In this document: positions 51,907 to 61,828 of the stretch, piece by piece
Layout: every line of letters starts with the position of its first letter
Numbering within the stretch: position 1 is the first letter of the stretch
From: Paenibacillus koleovorans NBRC 103111
GTDB lineage: Bacteria > Bacillota > Bacilli > Paenibacillales > NBRC-103111
DNA length: 64,000 nucleotides
Direction of reading: 5' to 3'
Assembly (NCBI RefSeq): GCF_004000845.1
Contig: NZ_BIMA01000006.1
Span: 49,608-113,607, forward strand
Translations under genes and position numbers: made by a program
Notes under the pieces: model-generated
The model's database searches: none
What the model was told of the DNA's origin: nothing
What the model saw: only the letters and a program-made list of their open reading frames with translations

Positions 51907-51963
51907 CAGGGCGGAGGGAGCTGGCCGGCCAGTCTTCAGTTACGATAGCCGCCCCGGCGGGGC

Positions 51964-52782
51964 TTAGTCCGCAATCCGGCCGGCATGCGTGTAGACGTTC
52001 ATGCCGGCACCGCGTACGAATCCGACGGCGGTCAAGCCGAGCTCGTCGGCGAGCTGCAGCGCGAGGTCGGTAGGCGCCGACTTCGAGAGTAGCACCGGCG
52101 CGCCGATCTTGACCGCCTTCAGGACCACCTCCGAGGCGAGACGGCCGCTGAAGACGATCGTCTTGTCGGAGGTGTCGATGCAGGCGGTCAAAATATAGCC
52201 GTACAGCTTGTCGAGCGCATTGTGCCGCCCGATATCGGCGAAGGCGGCGATCAGCTCGCGGCCGTCGGCATCGGCGAGCGCGGCTTGGTGGACGCCGCCG
52301 GTCTCGCGGTGGACATCCGCCGCCGCATGCAGCCGCTGCATAAGCGCGAAGCATTGCGTTGCGCTCAGCATCGGCGGCTCCTCGCCGGGAGGCGGCAGCG
52401 GCTTCGCGGTTTGGGCGTCAGCCTGGAAGTAGAACGACTGCCTGCTCTTGCCGCAGCAGGAGGCGATGCGGCGCTTCGTGAACAGCGCCGGGTCGAGCGC
52501 CGACTTGCGCTTGAGATCGGCGAAGGCTCGGCCTGAGGCCGTGTCGATCGACAGCCGCTCGATATCGTTGACCGAGCGGATCGCTCCTTCCGAGGCGAGG
52601 AAGCCGATCGTCATCGGCTCGAGATCGGCCGGGGTGCAGACGATCGTGGCGAACTCGCGGTCATTTACATATAGCGTAAGCGGATATTCGGTTACGATCG
52701 AATCGTCGGTCAGCTCCCAGTCGTCGCCGCGGTAACGGCGAATCGGCCACTTCGTTGTGACGGGCATGTCGTTGTCGAGCAA
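51964..52782 (-). CDS. fdhD: Formate dehydrogenase accessory sulfurtransferase FdhD
   Basis: 272 residues from TTG 52782 with GGAGGGG 5 bases upstream; an ATG five codons later is possible. FdhD moves sulfur from a desulfurase to the molybdenum cofactor of formate dehydrogenase-type enzymes. The reactive Cys region ASCCGKSRQS, the GGVHQAALAD motif, DIGRHNALDKLYG and SGRLASEVVLKA are all present. It is divergent from the molybdoenzyme gene, whose product is its probable client. Confidence 0.95.
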   Translation of the reverse strand: MLDNDMPVTTKWPIRRYRGDDWELTDDSIVTEYPLTLYVNDREFATIVCTPADLEPMTIGFLASEGAIRSVNDIERLSIDTASGRAFADLKRKSALDPALFTKRRIASCCGKSRQSFYFQADAQTAKPLPPPGEEPPMLSATQCFALMQRLHAAADVHRETGGVHQAALADADGRELIAAFADIGRHNALDKLYGYILTACIDTSDKTIVFSGRLASEVVLKAVKIGAPVLLSKSAPTDLALQLADELGLTAVGFVRGAGMNVYTHAGRIAD

Positions 52783-52933
52783 GGAAACCCCTCCGCATCA
52801 TCGTAAAATAGTGGATGTTAGCTCCGGTTCGTGCGTGCTATGATTAGCATAAAGCATCGCTCACCTCACGTACAGACGACATCGGCTTTTTCCTGGAAAG
52901 TCCATGTTAGGCACATGATAAGGGAGTGTACAT

Positions 52934-55285
52934 ATGGGGAAAACGAAACATACGGGTCCGGTGAAGCTGGACACGTCGCTCAAGCCGGCGCTATGGGTAA
53001 GCAAAATGCCGCTCGGACTTGGCCACGTGAAGCCGCATCATATCCTGGATACGTTAAAGGCTGCTTACGATAATCGCGACAATTTGCCTTACGCTTACCG
53101 CATTCTGACACAGGGCGTCTGCGACGGGTGCGCGCTTGGCGTGTCCGGGCTTCGCGACCAGACACTCTCCGGTCCGCATCTGTGCACGACCCGTCTCAAT
53201 GTGCTGCGGCTGAACACGATGCCGGCCATCCCGTCGCAATGGTTCGAGGATATCGAGAAGCTGCGCGCGCTGGATAGCACCGCTCTGCGCAAGCTGGGGC
53301 GGCTGCCTTACCCGATGTCGCGCCGCAAGGGCGAGACGAAGTTCACCCGGCTCAGCTGGGACGAGGCACTGAACCGGATCGCGGCCAAGATTCGCACTGT
53401 CGATCCGAAGCAGCTCGCGTTTTATTTGACCGCTCGAGGCATTACGAACGAGGTGTATTACGCGGGAGGCAAGGTGGCGCGGTTCCTCGGCACGAACAAT
53501 GTGGACAATGCTTCGCGCATCTGCCACTCGCCGAGCAAGACGGCGCTCAAGCGGTCGCTCGGCATCTCCGCCTCGAGCTGCAGCTACAAGGACTGGATCG
53601 GCACCGACGTGCTGATCTTCTGGGGCTCCGTCGCCGCGAATAATCAGCCGGTGTCGACCAAATACATGTATGCCGCCAAAAAAGCCGGCACGAAGATCAT
53701 CGTCGTCAATCCGTACCGCGAGCCGTCGATGGAGAACTACTGGATCCCGTCGATTCCGGAAAGCGCTTTATTCGGGACGAAGATCGTCGACTCGTTCGTG
53801 CAGGTGAACATCGGCGGCGACATCGCCTTCATGAACGGCGTCATGAAGGCCTGGTTCGAGATGGAGGCGGAGGCAGCCGGCTCCGCCATCGATTGGGCGT
53901 TCGTCCGAGCCCACACGGAGGGCGTGGACGACGTGCGGGCGCACGTCCAGGCGCTGCCGTGGGACGTGCTCGAACGTTCCTCCGGCCTCGGGCGGCCGGA
54001 GATGGAGTTGTTCGCGAGGCAGCTGGCCACGGCGAAGAGCGGGGTGTTCGTGTGGAGCATGGGGCTCACGCAGCACCGGTTCGGGACCGACAACGTGTCC
54101 CAGGTGGCCAATCTGGCCATGCTTCGGGGGTTCGTGGGCCGCGAGCGCTGCGGCGTCATGCCGATCCGCGGGCATAGCGGCGTACAAGGCGCCGGGGAGA
54201 TGGGCGCGGAGCCGATGTCGTTGCCCGGCGGCGTCTCGAACAGCGCGGCGGGTCGCGAGAAGCTGGAGAAGCAGTGGGGCTTCGAGCTGCCTGCTTGGGA
54301 AGGCGATATCGTTGGGTTGACGCTCGAGAATGCGCTGCTGCCCGCCGGTCACGACCGTCGCACCCGGGTGTTCTACACGAGCGGCGGCAATTTTCTCGAG
54401 ACGATGCCGGATCCGGCATTCATCCGCGAGTCGCTCGAGGCGGTCGAACTGCGCGTGCACCAGGACATTATTTTGAATACATCTTCTTTAGTGGATGCTC
54501 AAGAAGAAGTGATTCTGCTGCCGGCGATGACGCGCTATGAGCAGCCAGGAGGCGGCACTTCGACGAGCACCGAGCGTATGGTGTATTTTAGTCCCGAGAT
54601 CGAAGGACCGCGGATCGGGGAAGCCCGAGCGGAATGGGCGATCTACGTTGACTTGGCGAAGCGGGTGCGGCCGGAGAAAGCGGCTAAGCTGGGGATGGAG
54701 AGCGCGCAAAGCATCCGTGACGAGATCGCGGAAGTAATACCGTACTACAACGGCGTCCAACAATTGCAGCGCAAGGGCGACGTTTTCCAATGGGGAGGAG
54801 CGTGGTTGTGCGAGCAAGGCGTCTGTCCGACCGATGACGGTAAAGGCAGGTTGCTGGCCATTCAAGTGCCGGAGCTGCGTAAGCCGGAGGGTCATTTCTA
54901 CGTCACAACCCGTCGGGGCAAACAATTCAACTCGATGGTGTACAGCGAGAAAGATCCTTTTAACGAAGCGATGCGAGAAGATGTGCTCATTCATCCGGAG
55001 GACGCGGAGGGATTGTCGATTCGGGAGGGCGAGGCGGTGGCCGTTTACAATACGCATGGGACGTTCATCGGTCGTGCGAAATTCGCCGATATGAAACGCG
55101 GCAATCTGGAGGTATACTGGCCGGAGGGTAATGTGCTGCTGCCAAAAGGCGTTTATGAGCCGTACGCAGGCATTCCGGAATACAACACGTCGGTCATAGT
55201 GGAAAAAGCGGAAACGTATATCGCTCACAAAGATACGCGGTATGTGGAGAAGCGGATTGCGGAATTGGAGATGGAGCCGAACTAG
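52934..55285 (+). CDS. FdhF/YdeP-family molybdopterin oxidoreductase
   Basis: 783 residues. Only one Cys pair, GVCDGCALGVSG (about 60-70), with an additional LCTTRLN, as in YdeP/YoaE-type formate dehydrogenase-like proteins rather than classical FdhF. RICHSPSKTALKRSLG and the SSCSYKDWIGTD, WGSVAANNQPVST segments bind the bis-MGD cofactor; the final 120 residues (REGEAVAVYNTHGTFIGRAK) are the molydopterin dinucleotide-binding domain. No separate iron-sulfur or membrane subunit gene is adjacent. Probably a cytosolic formate dehydrogenase-like enzyme, linked in some bacteria to acid or stress response. Confidence 0.92.
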   Translation: MGKTKHTGPVKLDTSLKPALWVSKMPLGLGHVKPHHILDTLKAAYDNRDNLPYAYRILTQGVCDGCALGVSGLRDQTLSGPHLCTTRLNVLRLNTMPAIPSQWFEDIEKLRALDSTALRKLGRLPYPMSRRKGETKFTRLSWDEALNRIAAKIRTVDPKQLAFYLTARGITNEVYYAGGKVARFLGTNNVDNASRICHSPSKTALKRSLGISASSCSYKDWIGTDVLIFWGSVAANNQPVSTKYMYAAKKAGTKIIVVNPYREPSMENYWIPSIPESALFGTKIVDSFVQVNIGGDIAFMNGVMKAWFEMEAEAAGSAIDWAFVRAHTEGVDDVRAHVQALPWDVLERSSGLGRPEMELFARQLATAKSGVFVWSMGLTQHRFGTDNVSQVANLAMLRGFVGRERCGVMPIRGHSGVQGAGEMGAEPMSLPGGVSNSAAGREKLEKQWGFELPAWEGDIVGLTLENALLPAGHDRRTRVFYTSGGNFLETMPDPAFIRESLEAVELRVHQDIILNTSSLVDAQEEVILLPAMTRYEQPGGGTSTSTERMVYFSPEIEGPRIGEARAEWAIYVDLAKRVRPEKAAKLGMESAQSIRDEIAEVIPYYNGVQQLQRKGDVFQWGGAWLCEQGVCPTDDGKGRLLAIQVPELRKPEGHFYVTTRRGKQFNSMVYSEKDPFNEAMREDVLIHPEDAEGLSIREGEAVAVYNTHGTFIGRAKFADMKRGNLEVYWPEGNVLLPKGVYEPYAGIPEYNTSVIVEKAETYIAHKDTRYVEKRIAELEMEPN

Positions 55286-55482
55286 AACGGTAGGGAGCAC
55301 GAGTCCATCTGGATGAATAGGCCGATTCGGTTATTCTGGAAGATTCCGGTAACCTTTTACTATATTTCAATCCGGATGAATAGCATCTAATTGCGCATGA
55401 ATTTAATTAAAACGATCGCAACTTATCGATATGAGCGGAGTATAATCTAGCAGAAGAAATCGATATGGAGGTTATGATCGTC

Positions 55483-56097
55483 ATGAAAGGAAAACGATTG
55501 CTCGTCCTTACCTGCGCTTTTTTGGTCCTGGGAGCGGGAATCGCCTACGCGAGCTCGCCGTGGGGCGACTTTCAGGGCTTTACTAAGGTGAAGGTCTTGA
55601 TTAATAATGAGGAAGCCATTACGGGGGAAGTGCCTGCCTTTGTTATTTCGGGCCGGGCCGTTCTGCCGATGCGGAGCTTGACGACTTCGATGCAGGGGCT
55701 GCTGAAGTGGGATGATGCGACCAAGACCGCTTCGATCTACAAGCCGAACGTTCATATGTTCGTTGCCAGAGACGTGAACAAGGATTATCAGATCAAGCAG
55801 CCGTTCGGCAAAGTCAAACAAGGCGACAAGATCGACTTCGTCGTTTTCCCGCAAGTGGACAACTTGGATACGCCGATCTACGCGTTCAAGATCGAGATCG
55901 TTCGTCCGGACGGCAACGTGCTTCGCAGCAGCGATCCGGCCGTGTTGAACGAGCCGATGGAGAGCTTCTGGTATCCGTGGCCGTTCTCGGGCGTTACATT
56001 TGATGCCTACGGCGACTATAAGGTGCATTTCCTGATGAAGCTGAGTCCGGAGGACGACTGGACGGTCGTCTCGGAGAAAGTGATCAAATCGGAATAA
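55483..56097 (+). CDS. Exported protein with copper-amine-oxidase N-terminal-like (stalk) domain
   Basis: 204 residues from ATG 55483; GGAGG precedes it, and two earlier ATG codons are too close to or upstream of that site. Signal peptide of about 22 residues (GIAYASSP). VKVLINNEEAITGEVPAFVI, GRAVLPMRSLTTSM and LKWDDATKTASIYK form the beta-hairpin repeat of the stalk domain common in Paenibacillaceae; the rest is a beta-rich domain. Upstream are a TATAAT box at 55441-55446 and two copies of GGATGAATAG (55311 and 55374). Confidence 0.8.
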   Translation: MKGKRLLVLTCAFLVLGAGIAYASSPWGDFQGFTKVKVLINNEEAITGEVPAFVISGRAVLPMRSLTTSMQGLLKWDDATKTASIYKPNVHMFVARDVNKDYQIKQPFGKVKQGDKIDFVVFPQVDNLDTPIYAFKIEIVRPDGNVLRSSDPAVLNEPMESFWYPWPFSGVTFDAYGDYKVHFLMKLSPEDDWTVVSEKVIKSE

Positions 56098-56182
56098 CCG
56101 CGTGCCGTTTCATTGACCTGCCCAGCCCAGAAATGATACTATAGGCTAGATTTCCAATTCAGTGATGAAATGAGGGCTTGGC

Positions 56183-56485
56183 ATGAGCGACCACCAGCAT
56201 GACGATAACTGCGGCTGTGGAGATGAGCACGACGAGGACGTATTCCTGGTCACGGACGAAGACGGCAACGAGCACGAGATGGTGATCGTCTATACGTTCG
56301 AATCCCAGAATCAAGCATACGCTGTTCTGATCGACCGGAACGATCCGGAAGCGGACGGCATGATCTTCCGGGTGGAAGAACAGGACGAAGACGCCTTCTT
56401 GGTGAACATAGAAGATGACGAAGAATGGAACCGCGTTTCGGCCATCTACGATCAGATCGTTGAAGAAGAAGCGAAGCAATCTTGA
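56183..56485 (+). CDS. DUF1292 family protein
   Basis: 100 residues, very acidic (EDEDVFLVTDEDGNEHEMVI), with a His/Cys-rich start (HQHDDNCGCGDEH) that could bind metal. The VYTFESQNQAYAVLI segment fits DUF1292 (YrzB-like). Function unknown. Followed by a terminator. Confidence 0.88.
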   Translation: MSDHQHDDNCGCGDEHDEDVFLVTDEDGNEHEMVIVYTFESQNQAYAVLIDRNDPEADGMIFRVEEQDEDAFLVNIEDDEEWNRVSAIYDQIVEEEAKQS

Positions 56486-56500
56486 GTGAGACCGCGAAAG

Positions 56501-56535
56501 CCTTCCTGCCCGATTAGGGTTTGGAAGGTTTTTTT
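56501..56535 (+). terminator. Terminator after the DUF1292 gene
   Basis: CCTTCC / GGAAGG stem with an inner CCC/GGG, then eight T. Confidence 0.85.
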
Positions 56536-56579
56536 GTTCAGGTGGCGGGGTGAGGGGGGATTTGGCAATAGGCGTGGGA

Positions 56580-56690
56580 CATGGAGCGAGTGGTTTGGGG
56601 CGAGGGGCATGGAGCATGGAGGATGAAGCAGGGAGCAAGGGGCAGGAGCAAGGAGCAGGGAGCAAGGAGCAGAACGAGCTCAAGGTGCTG
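56580..56690. repeat. Purine-rich degenerate minisatellite
   Basis: Repeats of GGAGCAAGG, GGAGCAGG and GGAGCATGG with one strand almost purely purine. It lies between convergent genes and no ORF is supported. Confidence 0.75.
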
Positions 56691-56703
56691 CTGGCACCCC
56701 GAC

Positions 56704-56747
56704 GCAAACAATAAACAGCCCCCGACCGCGATGGCGGCAGAGGCTGT
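56704..56747 (-). terminator. Terminator of the DUF1885 gene
   Basis: ACAGCC / GGCTGT outer stem and CCGC / GCGG inner stem; on the minus strand followed by TTTATTGTTTG. Confidence 0.65.
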
Positions 56748-56758
56748 CCGGACTATCT

Positions 56759-57178
56759 TTATTTACGTGGATTGAAATACATCACTCGACCATTGAACAG
56801 GTGGAGCTCGGCCTTGAGCGTCTTCGCCAAGTACTTGCAAAGCTCGTTGCCCTTGGCTTTGTCGCCGTGGGTGGAGCCGGAAGGGAGCACCACTTGCACA
56901 TAAGCGCGTTCCTTGTCTTCAGCGGCCTTAGTGCCTACTCCGAGAATGATATGATTGTAGGAGGGCGTCGTGCCCTTCAAGTAAAACCACCTATCGGCGC
57001 CTTCCGGCTTCGTCTCGATCGTGTACGGAAATGCGGATTCCGCGTATTCCCAGCCCAGTTGTTGCCCGGTGAGCTTCAATTGGTCCTTGTAGTGGAGCAG
57101 ACGCTCCTTGAGCTCCCCGACGGATAGGGTGGGGGTAACGGAGCTTTCGGACAAGTACATGTAAGCGCTTTGCGCCAT
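56759..57178 (-). CDS. DUF1885 family protein
   Basis: 139 residues from ATG 57178 with AAGGTAGGTG upstream. SAYMYLSESSVTPTLSVGEL at the start and STHGDKAKGNELCKYLAKTL, LFNGRVMYFNPRK at the end are typical of this small cytosolic family of bacilli. Function unknown. Confidence 0.8.
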   Translation of the reverse strand: MAQSAYMYLSESSVTPTLSVGELKERLLHYKDQLKLTGQQLGWEYAESAFPYTIETKPEGADRWFYLKGTTPSYNHIILGVGTKAAEDKERAYVQVVLPSGSTHGDKAKGNELCKYLAKTLKAELHLFNGRVMYFNPRK

Positions 57179-57369
57179 AACGACACCTACCTTTTGAGCA
57201 TACAAGTTCATGACCATCATAGCACTTCAAAATAGGGAATTCAAGGCAAGGATTACGGCTCGGCCCTGCCGATTTCCAAGTTTAGGTATAGTCAGACAAG
57301 GCGGATCCGTGCTATAGTAGACAAATAACTAAATATTCTGAATAATCGGCGAATGGGAAGGTGATTCGA

Positions 57370-57657
57370 ATGTTGGAGCGTTTCTATGATTTATCCGAGC
57401 AAGCGCAAGTGAATTTCGTAGGCTTTGCGACGGAGAAGGCGCGTTATGATTTTGCCATCGTCTACACGAATCATTTTTTCGGCAAGCCGCTTGTCATCTG
57501 TATGCAGACGAACCATTCCTCCCTCCTCGACGCCGATGACCTGACCAATCTGACCTATCTGCAGCAAACGTTCCACCTGAAGCTCGAAGAGGCGATGGAG
57601 CTGTCCGAATTTCTATACGCGCGCATGCCGATTCTGTCGGCTAGAGATCAATATTAA
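57370..57657 (+). CDS. DUF3055 family protein
   Basis: 95 residues from ATG 57370, with GGAAGGTGAT upstream; a GTG three codons earlier overlaps that site. FVGFATEKARYDFAIVYTNH and FGKPLVICMQTNHSSLLDAD are the family hallmarks. Cytosolic; function unknown. A CTATAGTAG -10-like sequence lies at 57312-57320. Confidence 0.85.
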   Translation: MLERFYDLSEQAQVNFVGFATEKARYDFAIVYTNHFFGKPLVICMQTNHSSLLDADDLTNLTYLQQTFHLKLEEAMELSEFLYARMPILSARDQY

Positions 57658-57677
57658 GCAAGAAGTCCATCGAAAAA

Positions 57678-57720
57678 AAGGCTGCTCTCCAAGTGCAATC
57701 GCACCTGTGAGGCAGCCTTT
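57678..57720. terminator. Bidirectional terminator
   Basis: AAAGGCTGC / GCAGCCTTT stem with T-runs on both strands, between DUF3055 and the decarboxylase gene. Confidence 0.9.
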
Positions 57721-57727
57721 TCACTTT

Positions 57728-59197
57728 TTACTCGATTGGAGTCGTCTCCACGATTACTTTGACCTGGCGGATCGAACGATCCTCCGGTCCTTTCACCGGC
57801 AATCCAACTTCCACATGATCGATGATGTAGTCGACATGCACCTGTGCGATGACTTCGCCCGGCAGCAGAATCGGAATGCCCGGCGGATACACATAAATGA
57901 ATTCGGCGATAATCCGGCCCGCTGAATTTTTGAAATCGATCACTTCCGTATCCCCGTAGAAGGCGTCGCGCGGGGACAGCGACAGCTGCGGCACGACCGG
58001 CGTCTCGATGTTCATCTCCGCCGGCGGGTTGGTCGGATCATAGCCCTTAGCGAGCTCGGCGAGCGCCGTCAATAGTGTATCGACCGTTTCGCGCGTATCG
58101 CCAGGCGTAATGAGGCACAGGATGTTATACATATCGCTAAGCTCAATCTCGATATTGTAGCGCTCGCGGAGCCAGTTCTCGACATCGTAGCCGGTCATCC
58201 CGAGATGGCGGACGTGGACGGTCAGCTTCATCGGATCGTAGCTGTACGTCGCCTCGGAGCCGAGGATGTCTTCGCCGAAGCAGTACAATCCCGGCATCTC
58301 GTTGACCCGGCTGCGCGCATAGTTGGCGAGCTCGATCGCGTGCTCCGCCATCCCCCTGCCGTTCAGCGCCAAGTTGCGCCGGGACGTATCGAGCGAGGCG
58401 AGCAGCAAGTAGGAAGTCGAGGTTGTCGTCAGCATGCTGATGATCGTCTGGATCCGCTTCGGATTGATACGATGGCCCTGCACATTCAAGACGGAGCTCT
58501 GCGTCATCGAACCGCCGAGCTTATGTACGCTAGTAGCGGCCATATCAGCACCGGCCTGCATAGCGGACATCGGCAGCTCGTCATGGAAGTGGATCAGCAC
58601 GCCATGGGCTTCATCTACGAGTACGGGAATGTCGTAGCTGTGCACGAGGTCGACGATTTCTTTCAGGTTGGCACATATGCCGAAGTAAGTCGGGTTGATG
58701 ACGAGAACGGCTTTGGCGTCCGGGTGGCGCTCCAGCGCTTTTTTGACCGACCGTGTCGTAATTCCGTGATCGATGCCCAGGTTCGGATCTTTGACCGGCG
58801 AGATGAACACCGGCTTCGCCCCGGCAAAAATAATCGCAGACATGATCGATTTATGCACGTTGCGGGGCACAATGATTTTATCGCCTTCTCCGCAAACGGT
58901 CATGATCATCGTCATGATGGCGCCACTGGTCCCTTGGACGGAGAAATACGTATAGTCCGCACCGAACGCATGGGCTGCGAGCTTCTGCGCTTCTTCAATA
59001 ACGCCGGTCGGTTGATGCAAATCATCCAAAGGTGCTATATTGATTAAGTCAATCGAGAGCGCACGGTCTCCAATAAACGTTCGAAACTCCTCGTCGGCGC
59101 CACGGCCTTTTTTATGACCGGGAATATGAAATTGAAGCGGGTTTCTCGCGGCATGTTCGGTGAGTGCGGTAAAAAGGGGAGTGCGATGGTGGTCCAT
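57728..59197 (-). CDS. Orn/Lys/Arg decarboxylase family protein (SpeA-like)
   Basis: 489 residues from ATG 59197, where MDHHRTPLFTAL begins as in other bacillar homologues; longer starts add an unrelated N-terminus. PLP-binding Lys in SVHKLGGSMTQSS (about 226), with TYFSVQGTSGAIMTMI and VLVDEAHGVLIHF. PLP enzyme that decarboxylates arginine, lysine or ornithine; the short bacillar form is usually arginine decarboxylase for polyamine synthesis. Standalone and divergent from the MFS gene. Confidence 0.92.
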   Translation of the reverse strand: MDHHRTPLFTALTEHAARNPLQFHIPGHKKGRGADEEFRTFIGDRALSIDLINIAPLDDLHQPTGVIEEAQKLAAHAFGADYTYFSVQGTSGAIMTMIMTVCGEGDKIIVPRNVHKSIMSAIIFAGAKPVFISPVKDPNLGIDHGITTRSVKKALERHPDAKAVLVINPTYFGICANLKEIVDLVHSYDIPVLVDEAHGVLIHFHDELPMSAMQAGADMAATSVHKLGGSMTQSSVLNVQGHRINPKRIQTIISMLTTTSTSYLLLASLDTSRRNLALNGRGMAEHAIELANYARSRVNEMPGLYCFGEDILGSEATYSYDPMKLTVHVRHLGMTGYDVENWLRERYNIEIELSDMYNILCLITPGDTRETVDTLLTALAELAKGYDPTNPPAEMNIETPVVPQLSLSPRDAFYGDTEVIDFKNSAGRIIAEFIYVYPPGIPILLPGEVIAQVHVDYIIDHVEVGLPVKGPEDRSIRQVKVIVETTPIE

Positions 59198-59313
59198 CTG
59201 GTCATCCCTGCCCTTCGACAAATTTCTTGGTTCCATTAATAACAAGCTTGAGTATATCAAAAACAGACGCGGATGCAAGAACTCCGTATATGAAATTGTT
59301 GTAGAGGTGACCC

Positions 59314-60612
59314 ATGTTAAACGCCATCCGTTCGTTTTGGACCAACCAGAAGCAAGTGTTTTCCCCGTTCGTCATCCAACTGCTGCTCATCATGTTTCTC
59401 GTGGAGTTTGTAAAAGGCGCGATTCTGATCTCGATATTGCCCGTCTATATGAAGTCGGTGCTCGGCATCTCGGCGATTATCATAGGCTGGACGATGGCGA
59501 TTCAATATATCGGAGACAATGCGTTCCGCGGCCCGATCGGCTGGATGATCGACAAAATCGGGTATCGACCGGTTATGCTGACGGGTGTCCTGATGACCTT
59601 CCTGTCCTTGCTCATCCTCATCTTTTTCTCCCACTTCAGCTGGATCTTGGTTGCGGTTGCATTCCTAGGAGTCGGTACCTCGCCACTATGGCCATGTGTG
59701 ATTACCGGTGCAACGGAGAAAGGCGGCGATTCGCAAAACGGGACGATGATGAGCGTCATTTACTTGGCGTGGTTGTCAGGAATCGGGCTGGGGCCGGTCG
59801 TCATCAACTTTTTCATCAGCGATACATATGTAGGCGCGTTCCGGTTGCTGCTCGTGCTGATCGGGATCAGCGTCATCATCTCCTTGTTCCTCCCGAGCTC
59901 GGAGCGAGGCGGCTTCCGGCAGCTGCGCAAGCTATGGCAGACGAGAGCTGCCGCCCAGGGGGAACTAGCCCCTTTTAACCAACGGATGAACGCAAAATGG
60001 GCCGACTGGAAAGCTCGCTCCAGCCTTTATATCGCAGAAGTACGAGCTTCGCTCCACGTTAGCTGGTTGTTCTATCCCGCCCTGTTCGCCCAGACGTTCG
60101 CGATCGGTTTGTTGACGCCGGTGCTTACCATTTACGCGCGAACCGTGCTGGAGCTGACGCCGGAGCAATACAGCTTGTTCTTAGTCGTTGGCGGCGCTAT
60201 AACCGTCGTCTTCCTGATTCCAGTCGGGAAGCTTGTTGACCGTTTCGGATACAAAGGATTTGTACATGCCGGCTTGGTCGTCAGCTCAGTGTCGCTGCTT
60301 ATCTTTACATATGTGGACGGACTGGCTCTATTATTGATTATGGTGGGTGCGCTCGGAGTGGGGTATGCGCTGCTCATCCCGTCGTGGAATGCGCTTATCG
60401 CCTCGGTCATTCCGAAGGAGAAGCGTGGAGCGGTATGGGGCTTCTTCCTGACGATCGAAGGCGCCGGCACGGTCATCGGCCCGATCATCTCGGGCATTTT
60501 GTCGGATTCCATCGGCTATCATGCCCCGTTTATTGCGAGCGGTTGCGTTCTGGCCGTCCTTTTCGTTCTCCAATTGTTCATTTTTATTGGCCGAAAAGTT
60601 GTGGTAAGATAA
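59314..60612 (+). CDS. MFS transporter
   Basis: 432 residues, 12 predicted helices with a central loop near 200-240. GPIGWMIDKIGYRPVMLTG carries a motif-A-like loop (DKIGYRP) and VGKLVDRFGYKGFVHAG its second copy. GAGGTG precedes the ATG. The substrate is unknown. The next gene encodes another MFS protein 41 bases on, so they may be co-transcribed. Confidence 0.9.
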   Translation: MLNAIRSFWTNQKQVFSPFVIQLLLIMFLVEFVKGAILISILPVYMKSVLGISAIIIGWTMAIQYIGDNAFRGPIGWMIDKIGYRPVMLTGVLMTFLSLLILIFFSHFSWILVAVAFLGVGTSPLWPCVITGATEKGGDSQNGTMMSVIYLAWLSGIGLGPVVINFFISDTYVGAFRLLLVLIGISVIISLFLPSSERGGFRQLRKLWQTRAAAQGELAPFNQRMNAKWADWKARSSLYIAEVRASLHVSWLFYPALFAQTFAIGLLTPVLTIYARTVLELTPEQYSLFLVVGGAITVVFLIPVGKLVDRFGYKGFVHAGLVVSSVSLLIFTYVDGLALLLIMVGALGVGYALLIPSWNALIASVIPKEKRGAVWGFFLTIEGAGTVIGPIISGILSDSIGYHAPFIASGCVLAVLFVLQLFIFIGRKVVVR

Positions 60613-60653
60613 GGGCGTTCCAAATCGCTCCAGCTTCAGGAGGCTTTCCCGTT

Positions 60654-61814
60654 ATGAAAAAATCCATGCTTACGATCATGTTCATTCTGATGACGATCTT
60701 CATCGGCTTCGGAATCATTATCCCGATTATGCCGGAGCTCGTGTCTCCGTTTCATCTTAGTACGATGCTCGCGCTGTATTCGGCCGTATCGTTTCTCATG
60801 TCGCCCCTATGGGGGGCGCTGTCGGACCGAGTAGGGCGACGCCCGGTGCTGCTGACCGGGTTGGCCGGCTTTGCCGTCAGCTTTCTATTGTTCGGTCTGG
60901 CAGACGGCAACCTCACGCTGATGTATGCCTCCCGCCTACTTGGCGGGTTGTTCTCCGGGGCGGCAACCGCTTGTGCAGTCGCTTATGTAGCGGACATCAC
61001 CTCCAACGAGAATCGGACCAAGGGAATGGGTCTCGTCGGCATGTCGATCGGGCTCGGCTTTATTTTCGGACCGGCGATCGGCGGCTTGCTCAGCGTATTC
61101 GGCAATAATGTGCCTTTCTTCGTCGCATCCGGCCTCTCGGCAGCCACTTTGATTTTCGCCGCTGTGATTCTGAAAGAGTCGCTGTCGAAGGAGAAACGTT
61201 CGATCCGCACCCAGAAAAAAGCTTCCCGCTGGACGGCATTTGCCGGTCCACTCAAGTTTCTGTACGTGCTGTCTTTCTTCGTGTCGTTCACGCTTGCCGG
61301 CTTGGAAGCGACATTGCAGTACTTCGAGGTTGAGAAATTCGGAGCTACGCCGAAGGATATGGGCATCATGTTCCTGGTCAGCGGCATTGTCGGTGCGGCA
61401 ATTCAAGGCGGAGTGGTGCGTCGAATGATCAAAAACGGCAGTGAATCGAGAGTGATCGGGATGGGCCTCGTCCTTTCGGCGATCGGATTTTTCCTACTGT
61501 TGTTTTCCAGCAATTTGATTACCGCGACCCTGTACATGTCTGTTTTTGCAGCCGGAAATGCACTGATTCGTCCATGCGTCACCTCCCTGATTACACAGAA
61601 GACGAAGGTTGGGCAAGGCGTTGCGTCCGGGCTTAGCTCCTCGATGGACAGTTTAGGCCGGGTGGCCGGTCCGATGATGGGCATGGGCGCTTTTTATTTG
61701 AACATCAGCTTGCCGTTTTTGATCGGAGGCATCCTGTGCCTGGGCGCTTTGACGTTGCTCGTCAAATACATTGCTTCGGACAAGCAAGTAACCGCCGCGA
61801 ATACAGCTGCTTAA
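60654..61814 (+). CDS. MFS transporter, drug-efflux type
   Basis: 386 residues from ATG 60654 with AGGAGG 9 bases upstream. Motif A is GALSDRVGRRPVLLTGL (about 60-76) and motif C-like GMSIGLGFIFGPAIGG follows, the pattern of 12-helix drug:H+ antiporters such as TetA/NorA relatives. Ended by a hairpin at 61829. Confidence 0.92.
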   Translation: MKKSMLTIMFILMTIFIGFGIIIPIMPELVSPFHLSTMLALYSAVSFLMSPLWGALSDRVGRRPVLLTGLAGFAVSFLLFGLADGNLTLMYASRLLGGLFSGAATACAVAYVADITSNENRTKGMGLVGMSIGLGFIFGPAIGGLLSVFGNNVPFFVASGLSAATLIFAAVILKESLSKEKRSIRTQKKASRWTAFAGPLKFLYVLSFFVSFTLAGLEATLQYFEVEKFGATPKDMGIMFLVSGIVGAAIQGGVVRRMIKNGSESRVIGMGLVLSAIGFFLLLFSSNLITATLYMSVFAAGNALIRPCVTSLITQKTKVGQGVASGLSSSMDSLGRVAGPMMGMGAFYLNISLPFLIGGILCLGALTLLVKYIASDKQVTAANTAA

Positions 61815-61828
61815 TACATCGCCAGATT

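Noticed and set aside
55311..55383. Two copies of GGATGAATAG upstream of the stalk-domain gene
   Set aside because: Ten-base repeat 63 bases apart could be regulatory, but nothing else supports it and chance is plausible.
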